Shown: in pieces, positions 56,054 through 64,000 of the stretch
Numbering within the stretch: position 1 is the stretch's first letter
Layout of the letters: each line of letters opens with the position of its first letter
Origin: Sphingomonas beigongshangi
GTDB lineage: Bacteria; Pseudomonadota; Alphaproteobacteria; Sphingomonadales; Sphingomonadaceae
Direction of reading: 5' to 3'
DNA length: 64,000 nucleotides
NCBI RefSeq assembly: GCF_016820445.1
Contig: NZ_JADHDT010000004.1
Coordinates: 1 to 64,000 of the forward strand
Made by a program: the position numbers and the translations under genes
Notes under the pieces: generated by a model
The model's input: only the letters and a program-made list of their open reading frames with translations
The model's database searches: none
Told to the model about the DNA's origin: nothing

Positions 56054-56918
56054 CGCCGCGCGCGCGTCCGCATCGGCCCAGCCGCGCGATCACCAGCGCA
56101 TAATCCTCCTGCGCTGCGGCCGCGTCGGCGGCGGCGAGCGCCGCGGTACTGCGCGCCGGCAGCGCCGCGGGGAGCGCGCAGGCGAGGCGATACCACAGCA
56201 ACGTGTCACGCGCCGGCGGCCCCGCGGCTTCGTCGACGATCTCGGAGAGCGCGACCGCCCAGCGCGGCTGTTCTCCCGGCCGGCGCAGGATCGACAGCGA
56301 GACGGGCGCGCCGTTCGCCGTCGTGAGGAACACCTGTGTCTCGCTCTCCCCCGGCAGGGCGCCGGGAACGTGAAAGGCATTGCCGACACCGGTGATGACA
56401 GGCGGCGCATCGCTCGCCACCAGGTCGCGCGCGATCTGCCGCACGCGCCGATCGTCGTCGGCGTTCCACCACCTCTGGCCGTCCAGCGTGACCAGCTGGA
56501 CCTGTGCAGGCGTCGACGGCACCGGTCTCGCGAACAGCAGCACCCGCGCCTTCTTCAGGCGCGGCGGACTGCCGTTCGCGTCGGGAAGCACGTCGACGAT
56601 ATAGCCGATCCGGGGCGGCAGCCCGTCGGCACCACGGACAAGGGCGGAAACGTCCGCCTCGACGTAGAAGCGGCTCCGCCCGGGGGAGACGCCGGCCGCG
56701 TCCGCGCCTTTTAGCCGGGTGGCGGACCTGATCGTCGCGTCGGCAATGATCGGCGAGGCCGAAACGAGATCTACCAGGTCGGCGTAAGGCGTTGCATCGC
56801 GAGACATTTCCGATTCGCGATCCGCAGAGGCGACAGCTTGAGCCCGAATCATGGCGGAATTGGGGAGAGCGAGCAGGAAGCCCGCGAGCGGGAAGGCGAG
56901 GCGAAAAGCGCGATTCAT
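56016..56918 (-). CDS. Secreted hypothetical protein (300 aa)
   Basis: Signal peptide (RAFRLAFPLAGFLLALPNSA), then a beta-rich region (RSRFYVEADVSALVRG, YIVDVLPDANG, RVLLFARPVP) and an Ala-rich helical tail. Sphingomonad-type exported protein of unknown function, periplasmic by prediction. Start ATG 56918 chosen for the signal peptide. Confidence 0.65.
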   Translation of the reverse strand: MNRAFRLAFPLAGFLLALPNSAMIRAQAVASADRESEMSRDATPYADLVDLVSASPIIADATIRSATRLKGADAAGVSPGRSRFYVEADVSALVRGADGLPPRIGYIVDVLPDANGSPPRLKKARVLLFARPVPSTPAQVQLVTLDGQRWWNADDDRRVRQIARDLVASDAPPVITGVGNAFHVPGALPGESETQVFLTTANGAPVSLSILRRPGEQPRWAVALSEIVDEAAGPPARDTLLWYRLACALPAALPARSTAALAAADAAAAQEDYALVIARLGRCGRARGATPAPGGDGGPA

Positions 56919-57132
56919 GCGGCTTTCCCTAGCTCTGACGCCCTGAACGATACAGAAATAAAAGTGTCGCAAGCCGATTGTACGTTTGTTGCGTCCGACA
57001 AAGCGTTTGCGTGTCGACGGGCGTGGCGATAGGACTATGCCACTGCGAAGCGCGGCGACAGCCGTGGCAGGGGTCGCGTGCGTTCTCCCCCGGGGCGACC
57101 GCGAACCGAGATTGAGGGAGTGTCGTTGCTGA

Positions 57133-57813
57133 ATGGCCTATGCTGACCAGAAGATGTCCGGTGGCAGGGTGGTCGCGATCGTCATCGTCGCGCTGATCCA
57201 TGCTGCACTGGGCTATGCCTTCGTCACTGGTCTTGCGACCAATTTCGTGAAGAAGGCCCAAGAAAAGCTTAACACGTTCGACGTTGAGGAGCCGCCGCCC
57301 CCGCCGCCGGACGAGCCGCCGCCGCCGCCGCCCGACACGCCGATGACGCCGCCTCCGGTCGTCTCGCCGCCGCCGATCGTGCAGAACCCGAACCCGCCGC
57401 CCGTCGTCATCGCGACGGTGCCGACGCCGCCGCCGGTCATCAACATGACCCCGATCGCGGCGCCGCCTGCACCGCCCGCGCCGCCGGCCGCGCCGCCGGC
57501 TCCGCCGCGCGTCGCATCGCCGGTGAGTGTCCGTGGCGACCAGAGCTCGTGGTTCCCGCAGGACAGCTATCCGCCCGCGGCGCGTCGCGCCGGTGCGGAG
57601 GGCCGCGTCAGCGTGTCGGTTACGGTCGGGACCAACGGTCGCGTGACCGCCTGCTCGGTAACGTCGTCCAGCGGCAACTCGGATCTCGATACGGCGACGT
57701 GCAACCTCGCCAAGCGCAACGGCCGCTTCAACCCGGCCAAGGACGCCAGCGGTAACGCGATCGAATCGACATACCCGCTCCGCGGCGTTCGCTGGAAGCT
57801 CGAGAACGAATGA
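57133..57813 (+). CDS. tonB: TonB energy transducer
   Basis: 226 residues: one membrane anchor (VVAIVIVALIHAALGYAFV), a Pro-rich spacer with many Pro-Pro repeats, and C-terminal TonB domain (SYPPAARRAGAEGRVSVSVT, VTACSVTSSSGNSDLD). It transmits proton-motive energy from ExbB/ExbD to outer-membrane receptors. First gene of the tonB-exbB-exbD-exbD cluster; GAGGGAG precedes the ATG. Confidence 0.92.
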   Translation: MAYADQKMSGGRVVAIVIVALIHAALGYAFVTGLATNFVKKAQEKLNTFDVEEPPPPPPDEPPPPPPDTPMTPPPVVSPPPIVQNPNPPPVVIATVPTPPPVINMTPIAAPPAPPAPPAAPPAPPRVASPVSVRGDQSSWFPQDSYPPAARRAGAEGRVSVSVTVGTNGRVTACSVTSSSGNSDLDTATCNLAKRNGRFNPAKDASGNAIESTYPLRGVRWKLENE

Positions 57814-57878
57814 TCTTTACGGTGGCCGGACAGAGTCCGGTCACCGAATTACCAATTGAACGAGAGGGATTACTCACA

Positions 57879-58670
57879 ATGCTCACCACCATCCTCGCGG
57901 CGGGCGGCACCGCGGCCGCCGAGAACCAGTTCGGTCTGCAGCAGGCGCTCAAGGAAGGCGGCCTGATCTCGCAGTCGGTGTTCTCGATCCTGGTCCTGAT
58001 GTCGGTCGTCTCCTTCTACATCCTGTTCTCGAAGCTCTTCGAACAGCAGAAGATCCTCAACCAGGCGAAGCGCGTCCGCCAGGGCTTCTGGCAGTCGAAC
58101 AGCCTGAAGGAAGGCTCGGCCAAGCTCGAGAAGAACTCGGCCTACAAGCAGCTGGTCGACGACGGCCTGGCGGCGCAGGAGCAGCATGCGAAGCTGACCG
58201 ATCCGGTCGAGGCGCATGACTGGCTGCACGGTTCGCTGGCCCGTTCGGAAGCGGCGATCAACTCGAAGCTGGGCGGTGGTCTGGCGTTCCTCGCGACCGT
58301 CGGCGCGACCGCGCCGTTCATCGGTCTGTTCGGTACCGTGGTCGGCATCTACCGCGCGCTGATCAAGATCGGCGCATCGGGCGATCCGTCGATCGACAAG
58401 GTCGCCGGTCCGGTCGGTGAGGCGCTCATCATGACCGCGCTCGGTCTGGTCGTCGCGGTTCCGGCCGTGCTCGCCTACAACTGGCTGCAGCGTCGCAACA
58501 AGTCGATCGCAGAAGACCTGTCGGCCTTCTCGAACGACGTGCTGGGCTTCCTCGCCTCGAACGGCGCGGTGAAGCCGTCGATCGCCGGTGCGGCGCCCAA
58601 GGCGCCGGTGAAGCCGGCGGCGGCGACCACGACCGCCGGTCAGGCGGGCGGCGTGCAGACCCGTTCGTAA
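57879..58670 (+). CDS. exbB: ExbB/TolQ proton channel protein
   Basis: 263 residues with three membrane segments (SVFSILVLMSVVSFYILF, GGGLAFLATVGATAPFIGLF, ALIMTALGLVVAVPAVLAYN). FIGLFGTVVGIYRAL is the MotA/TolQ/ExbB signature. Long soluble loop between segments 1 and 2, Ala/Pro-rich tail. Powers TonB. Follows tonB after a 65-bp gap with own ribosome binding site. Confidence 0.92.
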   Translation: MLTTILAAGGTAAAENQFGLQQALKEGGLISQSVFSILVLMSVVSFYILFSKLFEQQKILNQAKRVRQGFWQSNSLKEGSAKLEKNSAYKQLVDDGLAAQEQHAKLTDPVEAHDWLHGSLARSEAAINSKLGGGLAFLATVGATAPFIGLFGTVVGIYRALIKIGASGDPSIDKVAGPVGEALIMTALGLVVAVPAVLAYNWLQRRNKSIAEDLSAFSNDVLGFLASNGAVKPSIAGAAPKAPVKPAAATTTAGQAGGVQTRS

Positions 58671-58681
58671 GAATGAAAGAG

Positions 58682-58712
58682 GGGTGGGACGGCGTCCGCG
58701 TCGTCCCGCACC
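58682..58712 (+). promoter_or_regulatory. GC-rich stem-loop between exbB and exbD
   Basis: GGGTGGGACG pairs with CGTCCCGCACCC (one bulge) right after exbB. There is no T-run. It may stabilise the upstream message or set the ratio of ExbB to ExbD. Confidence 0.4.
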
Positions 58713-58764
58713 CCGGCCGATGTATCAGGCGTCGGCCACATTGAATGGATAGGATGGATCGCGC

Positions 58765-59241
58765 ATGGCGATGAGTGCTGGCGGGGGCGACCCCGAAAAA
58801 CCGATGTCGGACATCAACACCACGCCCCTCGTGGACGTGATGCTGGTTCTGCTCATCATCTTCCTGATCGCGGTTCCTGTGGCGATCCAGACCGTCAAGG
58901 GCATCAAGCTGCCCCAGGTCCGCTTCGACCCGACCGTGACCAAGCCCGAGAACGTATCCCTCTCGGTCACGACCAAGCCGGACGGCAGCTGCGCGGTGTA
59001 TTGGGGCACGGCGCCGGTGACGAGCAAGGAATTGCTGGATCGCGCCGTTGCCAAGCTGAAGGCGGAGATCGATCGCCAGGGCGGCCCGGGCAACCCCGCG
59101 CTCGAACTGCCGGAAGCGCATATCCGTGGTGACGTGAACACGCCGTACAAGTGCGTGGGCGGCACGATCTACACGATGCAGCAGGCGGGCTTCGCGCGCG
59201 TCGGATTCATCTCGCAACCGCCGGCCGGCGGCGGCGCATAA
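58765..59241 (+). CDS. exbD: ExbD/TolR protein 1
   Basis: 158 residues: cytoplasmic start, one membrane segment (TTPLVDVMLVLLIIFLIAVP) with the key Asp, and a periplasmic domain ending GFARVGFISQPP. Partner of ExbB. The NTTPLVDVMLVLL motif is diagnostic. Confidence 0.9.
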   Translation: MAMSAGGGDPEKPMSDINTTPLVDVMLVLLIIFLIAVPVAIQTVKGIKLPQVRFDPTVTKPENVSLSVTTKPDGSCAVYWGTAPVTSKELLDRAVAKLKAEIDRQGGPGNPALELPEAHIRGDVNTPYKCVGGTIYTMQQAGFARVGFISQPPAGGGA

Positions 59242-59269
59242 GCTGCGGCCAGGAGTGGAGTAAGCCGAT

Positions 59270-59698
59270 ATGGCAATGAGTGGTGGCCGCGACGACGGCG
59301 AGCCGATGATGGAGATGAACACGACGCCGTTGATCGACGTCATGCTCGTGCTCCTCATCATGTTCATCATTACCCTTCCGATCCCGACCCATGCGGTCAA
59401 GGTCGACCTGCCGGTCAACGACCCGCGGCAGCAGAAGCCGCCCGTCGACCCGCAGAAGAACAAGATCACGATCGACGCGGCCGGAACCGTGTCGTGGAAC
59501 GGCACGCCGGTGGATCTGGTGACCCTGCGTCAGTATCTGGACGTTGCGGCCAACATCAATCCGGAGCCCGAGCTGCACTTCCAGCCCGATCCCACGGCCA
59601 AGTACGAAAAGGTCGACGAGACGCTGGCGGTGATCAAGCGTTCGAACGTGACCAAGCTTGGTTTCATCGGGAACGAGCAGTATCGCAACGACTTCTGA
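59270..59698 (+). CDS. exbD: ExbD/TolR protein 2
   Basis: 142 residues: NTTPLIDVMLVLLIMFIITL again carries the membrane Asp; the periplasmic domain ends KLGFIGNEQYRNDF. A tandem paralogue of the previous gene, an arrangement known in sphingomonads and xanthomonads. Confidence 0.9.
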   Translation: MAMSGGRDDGEPMMEMNTTPLIDVMLVLLIMFIITLPIPTHAVKVDLPVNDPRQQKPPVDPQKNKITIDAAGTVSWNGTPVDLVTLRQYLDVAANINPEPELHFQPDPTAKYEKVDETLAVIKRSNVTKLGFIGNEQYRNDF

Positions 59699-59724
59699 TA
59701 CGTTTCTGTATCGGACGTGAGCAT

Positions 59725-59751
59725 GGCGGCCTCTTCGGAGGCCGCCTTTTT
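59725..59751 (+). terminator. Rho-independent terminator of the tonB cluster
   Basis: GGCGGCCTC, TTCG tetraloop, GAGGCCGCC and then TTTTT: a perfect 9-bp stem with a U-run, 26 bp after the second exbD stop. Confidence 0.92.
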
Positions 59752-60310
59752 CCGTGCCTGCAACGATTGCCGCGCGCGGCGTTCATCGGGCGGCCGGGAC
59801 GCCAATGTGGTCGGGGTACGCCCGGCGACTTTCTGCATGCCGCTTCGTCGTCGTTCGCAACCGTTGCGCCGCGGGCCGGTCCGATATGCAGGGATCATGG
59901 GACGGCAATGCGTCGAGGCGTCGCTACCGTGTGCCGGCCATCCACGGTAGCGGGCTGAGGTTACGCGAGGTCATTCGCTCGCGGGTTGTCCCGACGGCGG
60001 CGTGCGCCGACGCCCATTGCAGCGGCACGCCACGCCGGACCGAGCCCGCATTAGCTGTCGCGATGATGATGGACGGCCCCGCCGATCGCATCACGGTAAG
60101 CGGGTAGTGCACCGTACCGACCCGATTTCGACGGCTCCGTCTACGCTGGTGTTTGGATCAGTCGCATCACGCGTGTCGCACGGCATCGGGCCGACGGTGG
60201 GCGAACCTGCCTGCGATGATCGTATCTTGGAAGTGAGGACGCGGCCGGGACGTCGCCGTTCCGCTTTCCCCGATCCGTGCTGTCGCGATCGGGGCTGTCG
60301 CGGACGAAGC
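59752..60310. other. Intergenic stretch without a convincing gene
   Basis: About 560 bp between the terminator and dcd. Short open frames exist in several frames, but none has a good start, normal composition or a recognised sequence. I see nothing further in it. Confidence 0.6.
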
Positions 60311-60871
60311 CTATAGCCTCGGGAGGGTGACGCCGCGCTGGCCCATGTACTTGCCGGCGCGGTCGGCATAGCTGACCTCGCACGGTTCGTTGCCCTTGAG
60401 GAAGAGGAACTGGCACGCGCCCTCGTTGGCATAGATTTTCGCGGGCAGGGGCGTCGTATTGGAGAATTCGAGCGTAACGTGGCCCTCCCAGCCTGGTTCG
60501 AGAGGGGTCACGTTGACGATGATCCCGCAGCGCGCATAGGTGGACTTGCCGAGGCAGATGACCAGGACATCGCGCGGCACGCGGAAATATTCCACCGTAC
60601 GCGCCAAGGCGAAGCTGTTGGGCGGGATGATGCATACGTCGGTCTTGCGATCGACGAAGCTGTTCGAGGCGAAGTCCTTCGGGTCGACCAACGCATTGTC
60701 GACGTTTGTGAAAATCTTGAACTCATCCGCCACGCGCGCATCATAGCCGTAGGAGGAGAGGCCGTAGCTGATGCAGCCGTCGCGCCGCTGCGCTTCGACG
60801 AACGGCTCGATCATGCCCTGCTGCTGCGCAGCCTCACGAATCCAGCGATCGGACAGAATGGACATCGGCAT
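60311..60871 (-). CDS. dcd: dCTP deaminase
   Basis: 186 residues from ATG 60871: [59 protein letters not shown], and [20 protein letters not shown]. These are the trimer active-site motifs of Dcd. Converts dCTP to dUTP for dTMP synthesis. The gene is followed by 2-6 bp then by the intergenic stretch, and a 103-bp tandem repeat lies upstream. Confidence 0.93.
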   Translation of the reverse strand: MPMSILSDRWIREAAQQQGMIEPFVEAQRRDGCISYGLSSYGYDARVADEFKIFTNVDNALVDPKDFASNSFVDRKTDVCIIPPNSFALARTVEYFRVPRDVLVICLGKSTYARCGIIVNVTPLEPGWEGHVTLEFSNTTPLPAKIYANEGACQFLFLKGNEPCEVSYADRAGKYMGQRGVTLPRL

Positions 60872-60908
60872 TTCCCCCAGGCGGACGCGCGTTCCATCGC
60901 CGGATTGC

Positions 60909-61320
60909 GCGTCGAGGGCAAGCGCGCGCCAGGCGCGGCTGCGACGAACGCCCCGAGCAGGGTGGCCCTTAACGGCTGCTGGTACCACGCCCGCCGAGCG
61001 TGCGTGCAGGAGCGTCGAGGGAAAGCGCGCGCCGGGGGCGGCTACGACGAACGCCTCGAGCTGGGTTGCCCTTGCCGATTGATGGGATCAGGATTGCCGA
61101 GCGCGCGTGCAGGCGCGTAGACGGCAAGCGGGCGCCGGGGGCGGCTGCGACAAATGCTTGGAGTTGGGGCGCCTTCGCGGATTGATGGCACCAGGACCAC
61201 CGAGCGCGCGTGCAGGCGCGTCGAGGGCAAGCGCGCGCCGGGGACGCTTCCGACAGCCGCTTCGAGCTGAGTCCTTGCCGATTGATGGCGCCGGGACCGC
61301 CTATTTTGCGTGCAGGCGCG
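60909..61320. repeat. Tandem repeat, four copies of a 103-bp unit
   Basis: Copies begin at 60909, 61012, 61115 and 61218 (period 103 bp), each starting near GCGTCGAGGGCAAGCGCGCG and ending in GCGTGCAGGC-like sequence; a partial fifth begins about 61318. Copies differ by scattered substitutions. The period is not a multiple of three, so it is unlikely to code. It fills the space between dcd and cdd. Confidence 0.85.
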
Positions 61321-61543
61321 AGGTCGATGCGCACGCACGGATGTCAACACGCGCCCCGCAAGCGTCGTGCGTGTCCGCGTCCGCGCGCCATCCTCCGCGA
61401 CGGGCGGGGTCTTGCAAACGGCAAGGCGAGGGGACGCCCCGAGCGGCTGTGCGCATTGGAGACAGCGAGCGGGGACGAACCGGCACCGTGTCAGCCCCGC
61501 GGCGTATCCACCATGCTCCGCCGCAGGATGGTCCGGCGAAGCG

Positions 61544-62005
61544 TCAGCCGATCCCCAGATCCGCGGGTCCGAATGCGACCGGAAGGAGCTGCGACAGGCG
61601 GTAGCTCGCGACCGCCTCGCCCTCCGCTGCGCCGCAGTGGATCACGATGTCGCGACCGCCCATTTGCGCGGCTTCGTTCAGCACCTGGCGACACCTGCCG
61701 CAGGGGCTGACGGGCGCGGTTCCGGTCGCGCGTCCGTCCGCATCCATCGCACCGCCGATGACGCCCACTGCCACCACGTCGCGCAGCCGTCCCGCCGCAC
61801 TGGCCGTAGCGATCGCGACCGTCTCCGCGCAGAGCGACAGGCCGTAGCTCGCGTTCTCGACATTTGCCCCCTGGACGATGCTGCCGTCGGTCATCAACAG
61901 CGCGGCCCCCACCGCGAACCGCGAATAGGGGGCATGGGCATTCGCCGCCGCGGTCCTGGCAGCGGCGATGAGCCGGTGGACGTCGGAGTCAGGCGTATTG
62001 GTCAT
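61544..62005 (-). CDS. cdd: Cytidine deaminase
   Basis: 153 residues from ATG 62005. HAPYSRFAVGAALL, NVENASYGLSLCAETVAI with the catalytic CAE, and SPCGRCRQVLNE bind zinc and substrate. Deaminates cytidine and deoxycytidine in pyrimidine salvage. Overlaps the GH25 gene stop by 4 bp. Confidence 0.92.
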   Translation of the reverse strand: MTNTPDSDVHRLIAAARTAAANAHAPYSRFAVGAALLMTDGSIVQGANVENASYGLSLCAETVAIATASAAGRLRDVVAVGVIGGAMDADGRATGTAPVSPCGRCRQVLNEAAQMGGRDIVIHCGAAEGEAVASYRLSQLLPVAFGPADLGIG

Positions 62006-62679
62006 GATGCTACTACGTCCCAGTTCACGGGGCCTTCGATGCCGTCGATGCGGCGGAAATCGCTCGATCGCCACATGCGCCACGGGCGTTTGGCGTAGGA
62101 CGGCGCAAGGATGTTGCCGATCGCCCACAAGGGGCGGTCGATCGCGCCGCTGATCTGATACGCCCGCTCGACGGGCTTGGCGACGCGCAGCAGCACGGGT
62201 TTGCGCATATGCGTCTCCACCATCGCGATGAAGCGCGTCAGCTCCGCGACCGCCTTCGCGCGCTCGGGGCGATCGGGACAATCGTCCCTGAACGAGATGT
62301 CGACGGCCGGCGGCAACGCATCCGCCGCGCGGGGAACGAACGCGTTGAAGGCGTTGGCCTGCGCGACGGCAGGCTGACAAAAGGAATAGAGGTGGACGGC
62401 GCCCCGCCGCAGACCCGCCTCGGGAAGCGCGGACCAATTCCATTCGAAGGCCGCATCGCGGACATCGGCGCCGTCGGTGGCGACGAGATAGGCGAAATCC
62501 GCGCCGCGTGCCCGCACCATTCCCCACTCGATCGGGCGCGGGTTCCGGTCCAGATCGATGCCCTGCAACGGGTAACGCTCGGCGCCGGGATGCCACGCCG
62601 TCGCATAGCTCCAGCCGGCGATGGCGATCGCGCCTGCCGCGATCAAAGCGCCGACGCCCTTGAGGAATGCGTAGGCCAT
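62002..62679 (-). CDS. GH25 lysozyme-like protein
   Basis: 225 residues. Signal anchor (FLKGVGALIAAGAIAIAGWS), then QGIDLDRNPRPIEWGMVRAR, GADFAYLVATDGADVRDAAF, PPAVDISFRDDC: the (alpha/beta)-barrel GH25 pattern with conserved Asp at the strand ends. Periplasmic muramidase by family; its host role is unknown. Overlaps UPF0262 by 1 bp. Confidence 0.85.
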   Translation of the reverse strand: MAYAFLKGVGALIAAGAIAIAGWSYATAWHPGAERYPLQGIDLDRNPRPIEWGMVRARGADFAYLVATDGADVRDAAFEWNWSALPEAGLRRGAVHLYSFCQPAVAQANAFNAFVPRAADALPPAVDISFRDDCPDRPERAKAVAELTRFIAMVETHMRKPVLLRVAKPVERAYQISGAIDRPLWAIGNILAPSYAKRPWRMWRSSDFRRIDGIEGPVNWDVVAS

Positions 62680-63161
62680 CAGCCGCGCAGATGTAGGACG
62701 CAGATGAGGGTGAACAGACGCCGCGCGGTGTCGAAATCGACGTCGATCTTCCCGGCGAGGCGGTCGCGGAGCATGTCGGCGGCATCATTGTGGATGGCGC
62801 GGCGGGCCATATCGACGGTCTCGATCTGTTGCGGGGTCGCCGCCCGTATCGCCTGGTAGTAACTATCGCAAATGGCAAAATAATCTTTGATCGGCCGACG
62901 GAATCGGCCGAGCGCCAGGACCAGCGTCTCGAGATGCGAGTCGTCGGCGCGATGGATGTGGATGCCCAGCCGCCCCTCCGCCGATTCGAGCCGTATGCGG
63001 TAGGGACCCGCATAGCCGTCCGGATGGACGCGCTGCGGAGCGAAGTAATTCCCTTCGAGAATGTCGAAGATCGCGATCCGCCGCTCCTGCTCGACGTCGG
63101 CGGAGCGCCAGCCGATGCTGGTCTCGTCGAGGTCGATGGCGATGATGCGCGGATCGGGCAT
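62679..63161 (-). CDS. UPF0262 family protein
   Basis: 160 residues from ATG 63161: IIAIDLDETSIGWRSADVEQ, RRIAIFDILEGNYFAPQRV, LGRFRRPIKDYFAICDSYYQ, and TVDMARRAIHNDAADMLRDR. Motifs and length match UPF0262, a conserved alphaproteobacterial family of unknown function. Confidence 0.9.
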   Translation of the reverse strand: MPDPRIIAIDLDETSIGWRSADVEQERRIAIFDILEGNYFAPQRVHPDGYAGPYRIRLESAEGRLGIHIHRADDSHLETLVLALGRFRRPIKDYFAICDSYYQAIRAATPQQIETVDMARRAIHNDAADMLRDRLAGKIDVDFDTARRLFTLICVLHLRG

Positions 63162-63240
63162 CGTCGTCGGATAGAGGCGTTGGCCGCATACGACAATTCC
63201 GAGTTTGTCGCGCACCGATCCCCGGGGGTATGAGGGGCGA

Positions 63241-64000
63241 ATGGCGACTCTGGCATTCCCGACCCCCGCGGCTGCGGCCGAACCGATGCACCTGCCCCGC
63301 AACGTCGAGGCGGAAGCCGCGATGCTCGGCGCGATGATGATCGACAATCGGCTCGCCGACGACCTGGTCGACCGACTGGAGCCCGCGCATTTCTACGAAC
63401 CGGTTCACGGGCGTATCTTCGCCGCAATAAAAACGCTTCGTTCCAATGACATGCTTGCGACTCCTGTCACGCTTCGACCGATGTTCGAGGCCGACGAGGG
63501 CATGAAGGAGCTGGGCGGTCCCGCCTATCTGGCGCAGCTGACGGGATCGGGCGCCGGCCTGATCGGCGCCCGCCAGTTCGCCACCCAGATCTACGATCTC
63601 GCAATGCTCCGCGCGCTAGTCAGCGTCGGCCGGACGCTGGTCGAGCGGGCGATGGACACGTCGGAGGAGGTCAATCCCCGCGCTCAGATCGAGGCCGCCG
63701 AGGAGGAATTGTACAAGGTCGCGGGTGACGGCGGGGTCGAGAACTCGATCAAGAGCTTCGCGCAGGCGACGACCATGGCGGTCAAGATGGCCGAACGCGC
63801 GCTGAATTCCGGCGGCAACCTGTCGGGCGTCACGACCGGCCTCGATTCGGTCAATGCGAAGATCGGCGGCATGCACCATTCGGATCTGATGATCCTCGCC
63901 GGCCGCCCGGGCATGGGCAAGACGTCGCTGGCGACCAACATCGCCTTCAATGCGGCGCGGCGCTGGATGCGCGACATGGCGAACGGCATCCCCCCAAGCG
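63241..64000 (+). CDS. dnaB: Replicative DNA helicase DnaB, N-terminal part (cut by window end)
   Basis: First 253 residues: N-terminal domain (LPRNVEAEAAMLGAMMIDNR, HFYEPVHGRIFAAIKTL), linker helix, then GVTTGLDSVNAKIGGMHHSD and Walker A LAGRPGMGKTSLATNIAFN. Hexameric 5'-3' helicase of the chromosomal fork. The gene runs beyond the window. ATG 63241 matches the usual start. Confidence 0.93.
   Translation, partial: MATLAFPTPAAAAEPMHLPRNVEAEAAMLGAMMIDNRLADDLVDRLEPAHFYEPVHGRIFAAIKTLRSNDMLATPVTLRPMFEADEGMKELGGPAYLAQLTGSGAGLIGARQFATQIYDLAMLRALVSVGRTLVERAMDTSEEVNPRAQIEAAEEELYKVAGDGGVENSIKSFAQATTMAVKMAERALNSGGNLSGVTTGLDSVNAKIGGMHHSDLMILAGRPGMGKTSLATNIAFNAARRWMRDMANGIPPS

Noticed and set aside
59754-60107. 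117-codon rightward frame between the tonB cluster and dcd
   Set aside because: Arg/Cys/Ala-rich translation without motif, begins at the terminator and has no start signal; treated as non-coding.
60311-60988. N-terminal extension of dCTP deaminase to 60988
   Set aside because: The extra 39 residues are Arg/Ala-rich, coincide with the tandem-repeat region and are absent from the usual Dcd start MSILSD; ATG 60871 is better.
1-64000. CRISPR array
   Set aside because: No short direct repeats with regular spacers; the only regular array is the 103-bp tandem repeat at 60909-61320, whose units are contiguous and diverged.

Overview
The window (64 kb, high GC) comes from an alphaproteobacterium, most likely a Sphingomonas or close relative. 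Reasons: the gene content and protein sequences of the right-hand chromosomal part (ParC, FolB, UPF0262, DUF1285, a TonB-ExbB-ExbD-ExbD cluster, DnaB), phage DUF2312/GapR and NinB types, and small phage proteins of kinds common in sphingomonads. Genus assignment is inference from protein sequence, not from a search.

Layout. (1) 1-77: outer end of an IS3-family insertion sequence with the first codons of its orfA. (2) 78-2066: the right end of an older, decayed prophage or island: small phage-like genes, then a tyrosine-integrase pseudogene whose 3' end lies 11 bp before a tRNA-Gly half. (3) 2067-47028: a nearly complete, apparently intact temperate podovirus-like prophage of about 45 kb, flanked by a perfect 41-bp direct repeat formed by the 5' part of tRNA-Gly(CCC). 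(4) 46988-47061: the reconstituted tRNA-Gly(CCC). (5) 47062-64000: ordinary chromosome.

Prophage organisation. 2259-5077 (+) holds small accessory genes, including a GIY-YIG-like protein and a small alarmone (ppGpp) hydrolase, followed by an odd tRNA-Leu-like element. 5333-31835 is one long leftward late block. Read right to left it runs small and large terminase, portal, small genes, scaffold, major capsid protein, cement protein, two SGNH-hydrolase proteins, head-tail adaptor, stabilisation protein, GNAT-like and S74-type proteins, internal virion protein with a lytic transglycosylase, tail fibre/tailspike, membrane proteins, GH19 endolysin, holin and nested Rz/Rz1. The head genes (Bbp16/Bbp17 type) point to a BPP-1-like podovirus. 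31887-36747 (-) is the replication and early control segment: a lambda-O-like initiator with internal iterons, a putative helicase loader, a VRR-NUC nuclease, a GapR-like protein, HTH regulators and a Cro-like protein. A CI-like repressor (36820-37272) is flanked by four copies of the palindrome TGCATNATGCA. 38018-45845 (+) carries the recombination module (Rad52-like annealing protein, HNH/Ref-like nuclease, NinB), a MazG-like protein, a C5-cytosine methyltransferase with a long overlapping reading frame, small genes and finally the integrase beside attR.

Most interesting points: two elements stacked at one tRNA-Gly, using its 5' half; an inverted repeat that would flank the core in attP; a possible +1 frameshift joining an internal virion protein to a transglycosylase; tandem SGNH hydrolases, one fused to DUF1996 and carrying a signal peptide; a two-gene membrane-protein moron inserted against the late operon; a dual-coding methyltransferase locus; and a 103-bp tandem repeat between dcd and cdd in the host.
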